35,688 nt of DNA from Paracoccaceae bacterium (GCA_007123625.1 SKKS01000107.1:1-35688), one strand, 5' to 3'. Shown: positions 9,854 to 19,127, counted from the first letter of the stretch. Notes: generated by a model not told the origin, from the letters alone. Made by a program: numbers and translations.

Positions 9854-11179
9854 ATGAGTCCCAACGAAATGCTGGCTATCGCCATGATAGCTGCGTTCTT
9901 CGTGCTGCTGATCGTCGGCATTCCGGTCGGTATTGCGCTGGCCGTGTCCGCGTTCGTGTTCGGGTATATCGGCTTCGGCCCGATGCTGTTCAACCTGGTG
10001 CCGTCCCGCATCTATGGTGTTGTCACGAATTATACGCTCATGGCGATCCCGCTGTTCGTGTTCATGGGCGTGATGCTGGAGAAATCACGATTAGCGGAAG
10101 AGCTGATCGACGTGGTGGGCCATCTGTTCGGCAATATCCAGGGCGGCATGGGCGTGGCGATCATATTCGTGGGCGTGCTTCTGGGCGCGGCCACGGGTAT
10201 AGTGGGGGCGACCATCGTCACGCTGGGGTTGCTGACCCTGCCAACGCTGCTGCGACGGGGGTATCCGAAAACGGTGGCCAGCGGGATGATCTGCGCTTCA
10301 GGGACGCTGGGACAGATCATTCCGCCGTCGCTGGTGCTGATCCTGCTGGCCGATATCTTGCAGGAATCCGTGGGCACCATGTTCGCGGCGGCCATGGTTC
10401 CGGGGCTGACGCTTGCGGCGGTCTATATCGTTGCGATCCTGGCGTATGCTTGGTGGCGCCCGGGGGCCATGCCGCCGATCCCTGTCGACGAGCGCCGCGC
10501 CCTGTCGCGTTGGCAATTGCTGCGCAAGGTGGTGCTGGTTGTCGGCCCGCCGGTCGGCCTGGTGGTTGCGGTGCTGGGCAGCATCATCGGCGGTATTGCC
10601 GCCCCGACCGAGGCCGCTTCGATGGGGGCCGTGGGCGCGCTGCTGTTCGTGGCGCTGTCGGGACGGCTGACGCTGTCGATGCTGTATCAGGTGGCGCGCT
10701 CCACGCTGCTTATCTCGGCCATGGTGTTCTTCATCCTGATCTGCGCGCAGGTCTTCGGACTGGCTTTCCGCGGGCTTGGGGGCGAGCATCTGGTGCAGCG
10801 CATGTTCGATTGGGTGCCCGGCGGGGTGAACGGGGCGCTGCTTTTCATGTTGCTTCTGGTCTTCGTGCTTGGCTTCTTTCTGGAATGGATCGAGATCACC
10901 TATATCGCGCTACCGCTGTTCCTGCCGTTCTTCATGCAGGCCGGGGTCGATCCGGTCTGGCTGGGCATCCTGATCTGTCTGAACCTGCAGACAAGCTTCC
11001 TGACGCCGCCGTTCGGGTGGTCGCTCTTCTTTTTGAAAGGTGTCGCGCCGCCCGGGGTCAGCACGATGGATATCTACAAGGGCGCGCTTCCGTTCATCGG
11101 ATTGCAGTTCATAGCGCTCGCAATGGTGTTCTTCATGCCGCAACTGGCAACGTGGTTGCCGCAAGCCATCGGGTGGTGA
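9854..11179 (+). CDS. TRAP transporter large permease (DctM family)
   Basis: LLIVGIPVGIALAVSAFVFGYIG, MAIPLFVFMGVMLEKSRLAEELIDVVG, GLLTLPTLLRRGYPKTVASGMICASGTLGQIIPPSLVLILLAD. Confidence 0.95.
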   Translation: MSPNEMLAIAMIAAFFVLLIVGIPVGIALAVSAFVFGYIGFGPMLFNLVPSRIYGVVTNYTLMAIPLFVFMGVMLEKSRLAEELIDVVGHLFGNIQGGMGVAIIFVGVLLGAATGIVGATIVTLGLLTLPTLLRRGYPKTVASGMICASGTLGQIIPPSLVLILLADILQESVGTMFAAAMVPGLTLAAVYIVAILAYAWWRPGAMPPIPVDERRALSRWQLLRKVVLVVGPPVGLVVAVLGSIIGGIAAPTEAASMGAVGALLFVALSGRLTLSMLYQVARSTLLISAMVFFILICAQVFGLAFRGLGGEHLVQRMFDWVPGGVNGALLFMLLLVFVLGFFLEWIEITYIALPLFLPFFMQAGVDPVWLGILICLNLQTSFLTPPFGWSLFFLKGVAPPGVSTMDIYKGALPFIGLQFIALAMVFFMPQLATWLPQAIGW

Positions 11180-11180
11180 C

Positions 11181-12767
11181 ATGCTGACAGCTGCAATGGG
11201 GTACGGCGGGGGTGTAAGCGCGCCGCATCGGGCAGCCGCGCTGGCAGGGCGTGACATCCTGAGCGCCGGTGGCAGCGCGATAGAGGCGATGGTGGCCGCC
11301 GCCGCCGCGATCGCCGTGGCTTATCCACATATGAACGGGATCGGGGGCGACGGGTTCTGGCTGATTCACCGCCCCGGACAGGAGCCGGTCGGGATCAGCG
11401 CCTGCGGTCGGGCGGCAGCGCTGGCGACACCGGAGTGGTATGCCGCGCAGGGTGTCAGCGACAATCTGCCTTCACGCGGGGCGCTGGCGGCCCTGACCGT
11501 GCCGGGGACGATTGCCGGATGGGAAAGCGCGCTGTCACTGCGTCCGCAGGCGGGGCGCATGCCGCTGGCGGAGCTTCTTGCCCCGGCGATAGCGCTGGCG
11601 CGCGATGGCGTTGCCGTGACCAACAACCAGCGCCGGACCACCACCGAAAAGCTGGATGGCCTGCGCGATGTGCCGGGTTTCGCCGATGCCTTTCTGGTGG
11701 ATGGCGCACCGCCGGAGCCGGGGCATCTGCTCAGGCAACTCGCGCTTGCGAACACGCTTGCGCATCTGGCCCAGGTTGGCCTGCGCGACTACTACGACGG
11801 CGATATTGCGCGCAGCCACGCGGGTTTCCTTAAGGCTGAGGGCAGCCCGCTGCGGTTGCCAGACCTGGCCGGTTTCTCGGCCGAGGTGGTGGCGCCTCTG
11901 TTCACCGATCTGCGCAGCGGGCGGGTGTTCAACATGCCGCCTCCGACGCAGGGGGTCAGCTCGCTGATGATCCTCGCGCTGTTCGACCGGCTGGGCATCG
12001 CCAGTGCCGATGGCTTCGCGCATCTGCACGGGCTGATCGAGGCGACGAAGCTTGCCTTCATCCGCCGCAACGCCGAGCTGGGCGACCCCGATCACATGCC
12101 TGTCCCCGCGCAGGCGTGGCTGGAACCGCAGGCGCTCGATGACCTGGCCCGCAGCATCGACCCAGAACGGGCGCGACCCTGGCCAGAGGTGGCGAAGCCG
12201 GGCGATACCATCTGGATGGGCGCCGCCGATGCACAGGGCTGCGTGGTCAGCTTCATTCAGTCGGTGTTCTGGGAATTCGGCTCGGGGTTGACCTGTTCCG
12301 AAACCGGCGTGTTTTTCCAGAACCGTGGTGCGGGTTTCGCGCTTGCACCGGGACCGAACCAGCTGCGCCCCGGGGCGCGGCCGTTTCACACGCTCAATCC
12401 CGCGCTGGCGCATCTGCCCGATGGCCGCGTGCTGGCCTATGGCACCATGGGCGGCGAAGGACAGCCCCAGACGCAGGCGGCCGTTTATTCGCGGCATGTG
12501 ATGTTCGGACAGGAAATGCAGGCCGCAGTCACCGCCCCGCGGTGGCTTCTGGGCAAGACCTGGGGACAGGCGACCGAGAGCCTGAAGCTAGAGGATCGTT
12601 TCGACCCGGCGCTGGTGCGGGCACTGGCCGATGCGGGCCATGAGGTCGAATTGCTGCCTGCGTTCAGCGATCTGGCGGGTCATGCGGGCGCGGTGTCGCG
12701 CCACGCAAGCGGGCTGATCGAGGTGGCCGTGGACCCGCGCGCCGATGGCAGCGCGCTTGCTGTCTGA
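11181..12767 (+). CDS. Gamma-glutamyltransferase-superfamily (Ntn-hydrolase) protein
   Basis: GGVSAPHRAAALAGRDILSAGGSAIEAMVAAAAA, NGIGGDGFWLIHRPG, GDTIWMGAADAQGCVVSFIQSVFWEFGSGLT (candidate Ntn Thr), QNRGAGFAL, TMGGEGQPQTQAAV. Confidence 0.88.
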   Translation: MLTAAMGYGGGVSAPHRAAALAGRDILSAGGSAIEAMVAAAAAIAVAYPHMNGIGGDGFWLIHRPGQEPVGISACGRAAALATPEWYAAQGVSDNLPSRGALAALTVPGTIAGWESALSLRPQAGRMPLAELLAPAIALARDGVAVTNNQRRTTTEKLDGLRDVPGFADAFLVDGAPPEPGHLLRQLALANTLAHLAQVGLRDYYDGDIARSHAGFLKAEGSPLRLPDLAGFSAEVVAPLFTDLRSGRVFNMPPPTQGVSSLMILALFDRLGIASADGFAHLHGLIEATKLAFIRRNAELGDPDHMPVPAQAWLEPQALDDLARSIDPERARPWPEVAKPGDTIWMGAADAQGCVVSFIQSVFWEFGSGLTCSETGVFFQNRGAGFALAPGPNQLRPGARPFHTLNPALAHLPDGRVLAYGTMGGEGQPQTQAAVYSRHVMFGQEMQAAVTAPRWLLGKTWGQATESLKLEDRFDPALVRALADAGHEVELLPAFSDLAGHAGAVSRHASGLIEVAVDPRADGSALAV

Positions 12768-13013
12768 ACAGGTTCCGCGACGGTGTTTAGTCGGCAAGAC
12801 TTGATCTGCAGTTGAGCAAGGCAGCGCATCAGAAGGCCATCCGCCGCGCAAGACGCTTGAACGGTAGGGGTGATCAGCCGAAGGGCAAAGGCTCGCGCGG
12901 CGTTTCAGGCGGTGGCAACGGCTGAACAAGAATGATGACGTCCTGGAGGAAAAAGCGGAGCCGGGCGACAAATATACCTTACTTGACCGGTTTACAGAGA
13001 ATTCCTTGGATAT

Positions 13014-13288
13014 ATGTTCCCCAAACATTTCGGCACAGGCTGGTTGTCCGGCCTCACCGGCGTCTTTGTGTCTGCGGGCCGTTTTCTTGCGGTGCTGGTC
13101 TTTCGCTATCCGCGCTGGCTGGCACTGGCACGCGAACTGAGCGCGGATGAGGCGCTGTACGAATCCGGCGCCTATCACCCGGTAATCGAAGCGCAGTTCC
13201 CGCGATCGGACATCGCACAAGCCATACGCTGGCCGACAGCGGCCACAAACGCAGCAATCTGGTGATCGCGATGGCGCCGCACGCGTGA
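13014..13288 (+). pseudogene. C-terminal remnant of a zinc-type alcohol dehydrogenase / quinone oxidoreductase, frameshifted
   Basis: Frame 1 ...LYESGAYHPVIEAQFPRSDIAQA, continuing after a frame change as HTLADSGHKRSNLVIAMAPHA*, which matches the MDR C-terminal pattern (G-x-[ILVY]-x-P-V-I-x-x-x-[FY]-P...A...A-D-S-G-x-K-R-G-N-[LV]-V). Confidence 0.5.
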
Positions 13289-13475
13289 CCCTGCAAGCCG
13301 ATCGCGACCGGACCTACATCAGCCTTCACCAGCGTGATTTCCTTGGGTTTTCGGCGCCCAAGCCTGCGGTCGCTTTGTTTCGCAAGTGACAAGACGGCGC
13401 GATTTTACTTGCATTTCATGATATTGATATCATCATTTGATAAATTGTCTCGTGTTTTGAAAAGATTCGACCGGC

Positions 13476-14234
13476 ATGCACCTGGACCGTCTGCTTGCTA
13501 TTCTGGAGATCGTGGCCGTGGCGGGGCGGCCCGTCTCGGTTGCGGAAATCCACAAGGCAACGGGATTGCCCAAGCCGACCTGCTACCGGCTGGTTCAGAC
13601 GCTTCAGGATCAGGGACTTGCCGAAGCACCGTCAGGCGACGGGCGCGTCATCATTGGCGAACGTCTCATCCGGATCGCCCTGCTGGGCAAATCCGACGTG
13701 GATGTTCGCAGGGCGGCAGCGCCCTTGCTGAAGGCCGCAGCGGTCCAGTTCAATGAAACGGTGTTCCTGTCCCGGTTTCGCAACAACCAGGTGGAAATCA
13801 TCCACGCCGAAACCCCCGACGATCCCGCGCGCGCCTTCATCCATCCCGGGCTTGGCGTGCGCCCGATGCATGCCTGTTCGTGCTCCAAGGCCATCGCCGC
13901 CTTTGCCGAGCCCGAGTTTCAGACCAGCATCATCCGCAAAAGCCTGAAAGCCTATACCGAACATACCAAGACGACCGAGGACGAACTGCGCGCGGAATTC
14001 GCCCGGATCGCGGCGCGCGGATTTGCCGATTGCGATCAGGAAATCGACATCGGGATCGCCAGTGTGGCGGCGCCGGTTTCCATCGGCAATATCGGTGCGA
14101 TCTTCAGCGTCGGTGCCGTGGGGCCGATCCGGCGTTTTGGCGCAACCTATCGTATCGAGATCGGGCAAAAACTTGTCGATCTGGCCACCCGCGTCAGTGG
14201 GGCCATTCAACTGTGCAACGTGGCCGAGGTTTGA
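13476..14234 (+). CDS. IclR-family transcriptional regulator
   Basis: N-terminal wHTH (LLAILEIVAVAGRPVSVAEIHKATGLPKPTCYRLVQTLQDQGLAE) plus IclR effector domain (MHACSCSKAIAAF, RGFADCDQEIDIGIASVAAPV). Confidence 0.93.
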   Translation: MHLDRLLAILEIVAVAGRPVSVAEIHKATGLPKPTCYRLVQTLQDQGLAEAPSGDGRVIIGERLIRIALLGKSDVDVRRAAAPLLKAAAVQFNETVFLSRFRNNQVEIIHAETPDDPARAFIHPGLGVRPMHACSCSKAIAAFAEPEFQTSIIRKSLKAYTEHTKTTEDELRAEFARIAARGFADCDQEIDIGIASVAAPVSIGNIGAIFSVGAVGPIRRFGATYRIEIGQKLVDLATRVSGAIQLCNVAEV

Positions 14235-14315
14235 GGAGACACCGGCCACCCTGCGAAGAAGGGGAAAGACATCGGAACGGCCCGGTACGGGCATATTCAC
14301 TTCAGGGAGGATGAC

Positions 14316-15716
14316 ATGACTCTACGACCAGATCCGACATTTCACGCCACGGCACAACTTGCCATGCAGGCCCCGGCAGAAAACCACGGCTTCGTGGTGA
14401 TGCTCAGCCCCGACGGCTCGCAGCCCGACGGGATCGCCGTAGTGGACCTGAATCCGAAATCCGACAGCTATGGCACCATTGTCCATCAGCTTCTGATGCC
14501 CAACACGGGCGATGAGTTTCATCATTTCGGCTGGAATGCCTGCTCGTCATCGCTGTCGCCGCTGTCGGGCCATGCGTTTCTTGAACGCCGCTACCTGATC
14601 GTGCCGGGCATCCGGTCGTCGCGCATTTATGTGATCGACACCAAGGACCCGCTGGACCTGAAGATCCACAAGATCATCGAACCCGAGGAGGTCTTCGCCA
14701 AGACCGGCTATTCACGCCCCCATACCATTCATTGCGGGCCGGAAGGGATCTATGTTTCGACCCTGGGAGGCGGTGGCAAGGATGGCATGGACGGACCGCC
14801 GGGGATCTTCATCATGGATTGCGAAACCTTCGAGGTGATCGGTCGGTATGAGATGGACCGGGGCAAGCAGGACAAGCATTACGATTTCTGGTGGAACCTG
14901 CCGCAGGATTACATGGTAAGTTCCGAATGGGGCCTGCCGCCGCAATTCGAGAACGGGATCGTGCCCGAGGACCTTTTGTCCAACAAGTACGGTCATTCGA
15001 TCCATTTCTGGGACCTGCGCCGCCGCAAGAACATCCAGACCATCGACTTTGGCGAAAACTACCAGATGGCGCTGGAAATCCGGCCAGCGCACGACCCAAA
15101 GAAATCCTATGGTTTCTGCGGTGTGGTGGTGGATACGACCAACCTGCAAGGCGCGATCTTCACATGGTGGCGCGGCGCGGATGGCACATGGCAATCCAAG
15201 AAGACCATCACCATCGACCCGCGCCCCGAAGACCCCGCCAATCTGCCGCCGCTGTTGCAGGGCTTTGGCGCAGTGCCGCCGCTGATCACCGATATCGACC
15301 TGAGCCTTGACGACAAATACCTGTATGTCGCCTGCTGGGGCTTGGGCGAGATGCGCCAATATGATGTATCGGACCCGATGAACCCGTTCCTTGCGGGCAA
15401 GGTCGAACTGGGCGGGATCGCGCACGGCACCAAGCACCCCGGCGGGGGCGATTTCGCCTTCGGGCCGCAGATGGTCGAGATCAGCCGCGATGGCAAGCGC
15501 GTCTACTGGACCAATTCGCTTTATTCCACATGGGACAACCAGTTCTATCCGGGGCAGGAAGGCGGCCAGATGGTCATGGCGCATGTCGGCGAAAATGGCG
15601 GGCTGACGTTGGACCGCGATTTCTACGTCAACTTCCCCAAGGGCCACCGCGCGCACCAGATCCGGCTGGAAGGCGGCGACTGCTCGACCGACAGTTTCTG
15701 CTATCCCAACGTCTGA
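14316..15716 (+). CDS. mtoX: Selenium-binding-protein SBP56 family / methanethiol oxidase
   Basis: SBP56 sequence throughout: FHHFGWNACSSSLS, YLIVPGIRSSRIYVIDTKDP, SRPHTIHCGPEGIYVSTLGG, WWNLPQDYMVSSEWG, HSIHFWDLRRRKNIQTIDFG, DKYLYVACWGLGEMRQYDVSDP. Confidence 0.9.
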   Translation: MTLRPDPTFHATAQLAMQAPAENHGFVVMLSPDGSQPDGIAVVDLNPKSDSYGTIVHQLLMPNTGDEFHHFGWNACSSSLSPLSGHAFLERRYLIVPGIRSSRIYVIDTKDPLDLKIHKIIEPEEVFAKTGYSRPHTIHCGPEGIYVSTLGGGGKDGMDGPPGIFIMDCETFEVIGRYEMDRGKQDKHYDFWWNLPQDYMVSSEWGLPPQFENGIVPEDLLSNKYGHSIHFWDLRRRKNIQTIDFGENYQMALEIRPAHDPKKSYGFCGVVVDTTNLQGAIFTWWRGADGTWQSKKTITIDPRPEDPANLPPLLQGFGAVPPLITDIDLSLDDKYLYVACWGLGEMRQYDVSDPMNPFLAGKVELGGIAHGTKHPGGGDFAFGPQMVEISRDGKRVYWTNSLYSTWDNQFYPGQEGGQMVMAHVGENGGLTLDRDFYVNFPKGHRAHQIRLEGGDCSTDSFCYPNV

Positions 15717-16388
15717 ATGGAGCTTGATGCAACAACGCTGACGGCCCTTTGGGGGGCCGTCATCCTGTCCGGCGTCTATCATGGCGTCAATCCTGGCATG
15801 GGTTGGCCGCTGGCGGTATCGGCCGGGTTGATGGAGGGGCGGCACGTCGCGATGGCGAAAGCCATCGGGGCGCTGGCCTTCGGGCATCTGCTGGCGATGC
15901 TGGCGATCCTGTTGCCGTTTTCGATGATGACCGCGCTGGTCGATTGGGAAACGGAGATCCGCATCGGTGCGGGCGCGCTTGTGATCGCGGCGGGCGTGTA
16001 TTTGCTGATCAACCGCAGGCACCCGCGCTTTCTGGCGCGGGTTGCCCCGTCCCGGCTGGTGCTGTGGTCATTCCTTGCCGCAATGGCGCATGGGGCCGGG
16101 CTGATGCTGGTGCCGATCTATCTGGGTATCTGCGGCACTGATCTGGGGGATGCCGGGCACGAGGCCGCGCGCGACCTGATGGGGCAGAACATTGCCTCGG
16201 CCTTCTTCGTGGCCTTTGCGCATACCCTTGCCATGACGGTTGCGGGCGGCGTCATCGCAGCGGCGATCTATTTCTACTTCGGTCTGAAATTCCTTTCGCG
16301 GACATGGTTCAACCTTGATGTCGTCTGGGCATTGAGCCTGATTCTGGTGGGATCATTCGGGATCTACTTTGCGTTTCGTGGCCACTAG
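15717..16388 (+). CDS. Polytopic membrane protein of unknown function, immediately downstream of the SBP56 gene
   Basis: About 6-7 hydrophobic segments with His-containing helices (YHGVNPGMGWPLAVSAGL, FGHLLAMLAIL, AMAHGAGLMLV, AFAHTLAM); ATG abuts the preceding TGA. Confidence 0.85.
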   Translation: MELDATTLTALWGAVILSGVYHGVNPGMGWPLAVSAGLMEGRHVAMAKAIGALAFGHLLAMLAILLPFSMMTALVDWETEIRIGAGALVIAAGVYLLINRRHPRFLARVAPSRLVLWSFLAAMAHGAGLMLVPIYLGICGTDLGDAGHEAARDLMGQNIASAFFVAFAHTLAMTVAGGVIAAAIYFYFGLKFLSRTWFNLDVVWALSLILVGSFGIYFAFRGH

Positions 16389-16399
16389 ACGGTGCCCGC

Positions 16400-16800
16400 G
16401 CCGGATGTGACGCTGCGGAAATCGGGGCCGTGACAACCGGTCCGAACCATCCGACGGCACAAGTTCCCGGTTTGCACGCGGAACGGGCGGCCAAATCTTG
16501 TTTGCGATCCGCGCCCACACTTGGGACGCCTTTCCGCCGCCTTGCTGATGACGCTGCAGCAAGGACAGGGCAATGAGCGAAAGCACCTGCGGTGCACAAA
16601 GCCCCACGTAACTCGGCCTTGAAAACCGGCCGCGCTTCGGCGGGCATGGTCGAGATGACCGTGGCGCCGCGAATGAGGTTCAGGGTCACCAGCCCGAGGT
16701 TTGTCAGCCGCAGCAGGGCATTGCGGATGGCAAGACGGCTTGCGCCGGACGTTTCCGACAGCATCCGCGCGGGCAGGCGGTCGCCGGGTGCAGGCGCGTG
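16400..16800 (-). pseudogene. Degenerate GntR-family regulator
   Basis: Minus-strand PGDRLPARMLSETSGASRLAIRNALLRLTNLGLVTLNLIRGATVISTMPAEARPVFKAEL is a GntR winged helix; no in-frame start or N-terminus, and the downstream part reads in shifted frames. Confidence 0.6.
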
Positions 16801-16899
16801 GGAGGGAACAGTGGCGCAACCGGACGCCGTAGGTCGCGGTGTCGCAGTTTTGGGGTGATGCCAGGCCAGCGCAGTGCACCCGAGGAGAAAAAGTCAGCT

Positions 16900-17766
16900 T
16901 CAGATCGGGTTTACGGTGACCTGCACGTCCATTTCGAGCAGGTCTCCGGACCCTCCGTGAAAGCTGCCGGTCACTGGGGCAACCTGTGTGATATGCCGGG
17001 CCGCGGCGACGGGAACAAGGTTGGCCGAGCCCATTGAGCGGTTGGTCGGATCGAACGAAATCCAGCCGGCACCGGGCACAAACACCTCGACCCAGGCGTG
17101 GGTGGAACCCGCCCCCGCCGATCCGACCAGTTCGCGCGACGCGTCGAAAAGATAGCCCGAGACGATGCGGGCGCCAAATCCCAGCGTGCGGACCGCTTCG
17201 GCGAACAGCACGGCGATATCGCGGCACGATCCCCAACCGCGATCGAGCGTTTCCAACGGGCCTTGCGTGCCCTCGACCTCGCGGCTTTGGTAGTTGATCC
17301 GGCCGGACACGCCGTTGCTTACGTCCTGAAGCAGCGACAGGGTGTCGGTCGGTCGCCCCATCACAAAGCCCTCGACCCAGTCGGACAGCCGCCCCGCCGC
17401 GTCGAAGTACTGCGGACGCGCCAACGCGCCAAGGTCGATCCAGTCCTCATCGGTGTAGCGGAAGGGGTACTGCTGCGCCGCTGCCGAGATGTCGAAAACC
17501 GGCCACGCCTGCGCGCTGAGATCGACGGCTAGTCGGCTTTCGACCACAAGGGTGTCGGTCAGGCCGCTGAACGTGGCGGTGGCGATGGAATTGCCCGGGA
17601 CATCATGTGCCCATGTCACCAACGCCTCGGGCTGGACGATCAGCTCGAACGCCAGAAGCCGCAATTCACGTGTTTCGCGCGGGCGCAGCATCATGCGGTG
17701 CGGCCCCGGCGCGACCGCGTTTGCATAGCGGTATGCGGTGCGGTGGGTGATGTTCAGGACCGGCAT
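16900..17766 (-). CDS. Transglutaminase-like family protein (N-terminal domain + core)
   Basis: MPVLNITHRTAYRYANAVAPGPHRMMLRPRE; GWGSCRDIAVLFAEAVRTLGFGARIVSGYL; STHAWVEVFVPGAGWISFDPTN (Cys-His-Asp). Confidence 0.93.
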   Translation of the reverse strand: MPVLNITHRTAYRYANAVAPGPHRMMLRPRETRELRLLAFELIVQPEALVTWAHDVPGNSIATATFSGLTDTLVVESRLAVDLSAQAWPVFDISAAAQQYPFRYTDEDWIDLGALARPQYFDAAGRLSDWVEGFVMGRPTDTLSLLQDVSNGVSGRINYQSREVEGTQGPLETLDRGWGSCRDIAVLFAEAVRTLGFGARIVSGYLFDASRELVGSAGAGSTHAWVEVFVPGAGWISFDPTNRSMGSANLVPVAAARHITQVAPVTGSFHGGSGDLLEMDVQVTVNPI

Positions 17767-17780
17767 GGCCGCTGTCCCCG

Positions 17781-17984
17781 CTATCTTGACGAGCGACGGC
17801 GGCTGCCGCCGTCGCCGGTAGTGATCGCGGATTTCCACGACACTTGTGTCTTGCACCGCTTGCAGATGCGTTCGCCGAAACCTTCGCTCCAGAACGCGGT
17901 CTTGCAGCGCAGGCAATGTCGCTCTGCCGGCAGGTCGCTGTTGGCGCGTTTGGGCGTCAAGGTGCCCGGATAAACTGTGTTCAT
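17781..17984 (-). CDS. Small zinc-ribbon protein (67 aa)
   Basis: CLRCKTAFWSEGFGERICKRCK: paired CxxC motifs. Confidence 0.7.
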   Translation of the reverse strand: MNTVYPGTLTPKRANSDLPAERHCLRCKTAFWSEGFGERICKRCKTQVSWKSAITTGDGGSRRRSSR

Positions 17985-18287
17985 GGTTTCCGCTCCTCGT
18001 GTTTGGCCAGCTGCGGCATGTCGTCATCGCTGCGCCGGATCAGTTTCGTGCTTGGCCGGTCCATCGGGAAGTTCGGTCCTTCAGGGGGGCAGGCAAGGCG
18101 CCACAAGCGGCGACGGGGTCGTCACGCATGGCGAATGCGTCAGAAATGACGCCACACGAAGGTCGGAGTTTTCCGCTTCCGGCAATACAGTCCGGCTGTT
18201 TGCGGGATCGGGAACCGACGGGTGATCCGGTCAGTCGTATGGACGCCCGGAATGTGCTGCCCTCCCTCATACATGGGGTGCGGGCAG

Positions 18288-19127
18288 TCAATTGCCACCC
18301 CCGGGGGGCACTTCATCGGACTGCACCTCCTCTTCGGTCCAGACCCGGAAGTCCGTCATCACATGCTCGCCGAAGGTCTGGGTCAGGGGCACATCGGTGG
18401 CATCGCGGCCGCGCGCGACCAGAAATCGCGCGAAACGAGGGCAATTGTTGCGCGGATCGAAGACCCACCACTGCCCCCCCAGATATACTTCCATCCAGGC
18501 GGCGAAATCACCTGCCGGATGGGGCAGCGGATCTCCTATATCGCTCAGATACCCGGTGCAGTAGCGCGCGGGGATGTTCATGCAGCGACACAGCGCGATC
18601 GCCAGATGCGCGAAGTCGCGGCAGACACCATGACGCTCGGACAGGGCCTGCGATGCGGTCCGCGTCGATCGTGCATGATGGTAGCCGAAGGTCACATGCG
18701 CATGGACGAAATCGCAAATGGCCTGAACCCGCGACCATCCGGGTTCATGCTGCCCGAACATGCGCCACGCCTCTTCGGACAGCAGGTCGGTGTCGCAGTA
18801 GCGGCTGCCAAGCAGAAAGATGAGTGTTTCGGGCGGGAGGTCCTCGACAGCGTGTTGCCGCGTGGTTGGGGCCTCAGGGTCGGGCTGTCCGGTATCGCGG
18901 AATACGCCCTGCGCGGACAGAACGAAAGCGCCTTCCGGGGCCACCATCCGGGTGCACCAGTTGCCGAACCCGTCCCGGTAGCTTGCAAACGGAACCCGGG
19001 GGGATGCAACAAGGTCATCGGCCGAAACCAGATCGCCATATCGGCTGTGATGGACGCTGAGCATGGCAATCAGCGGCGTTGGTTGCGGGAGCTGAAATTG
19101 CAGGCGGCACCCCAGACGGATCAGCAT
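18288..19127 (-). CDS. Transglutaminase-like cysteine peptidase family protein
   Basis: SERHGVCRDFAHLAIALCRCMNIPARYCTGYL; DFAAWMEVYLGGQWWVFDPRNN. Start uncertain (19136 or 19127). Confidence 0.92.
   Translation of the reverse strand: MLIRLGCRLQFQLPQPTPLIAMLSVHHSRYGDLVSADDLVASPRVPFASYRDGFGNWCTRMVAPEGAFVLSAQGVFRDTGQPDPEAPTTRQHAVEDLPPETLIFLLGSRYCDTDLLSEEAWRMFGQHEPGWSRVQAICDFVHAHVTFGYHHARSTRTASQALSERHGVCRDFAHLAIALCRCMNIPARYCTGYLSDIGDPLPHPAGDFAAWMEVYLGGQWWVFDPRNNCPRFARFLVARGRDATDVPLTQTFGEHVMTDFRVWTEEEVQSDEVPPGGGN

Noticed and set aside
14712-16022. 436-aa minus-strand ORF opposite SBP56 and the membrane gene
   Set aside because: Shadow ORF with no recognisable motifs; overlaps two well-supported genes.
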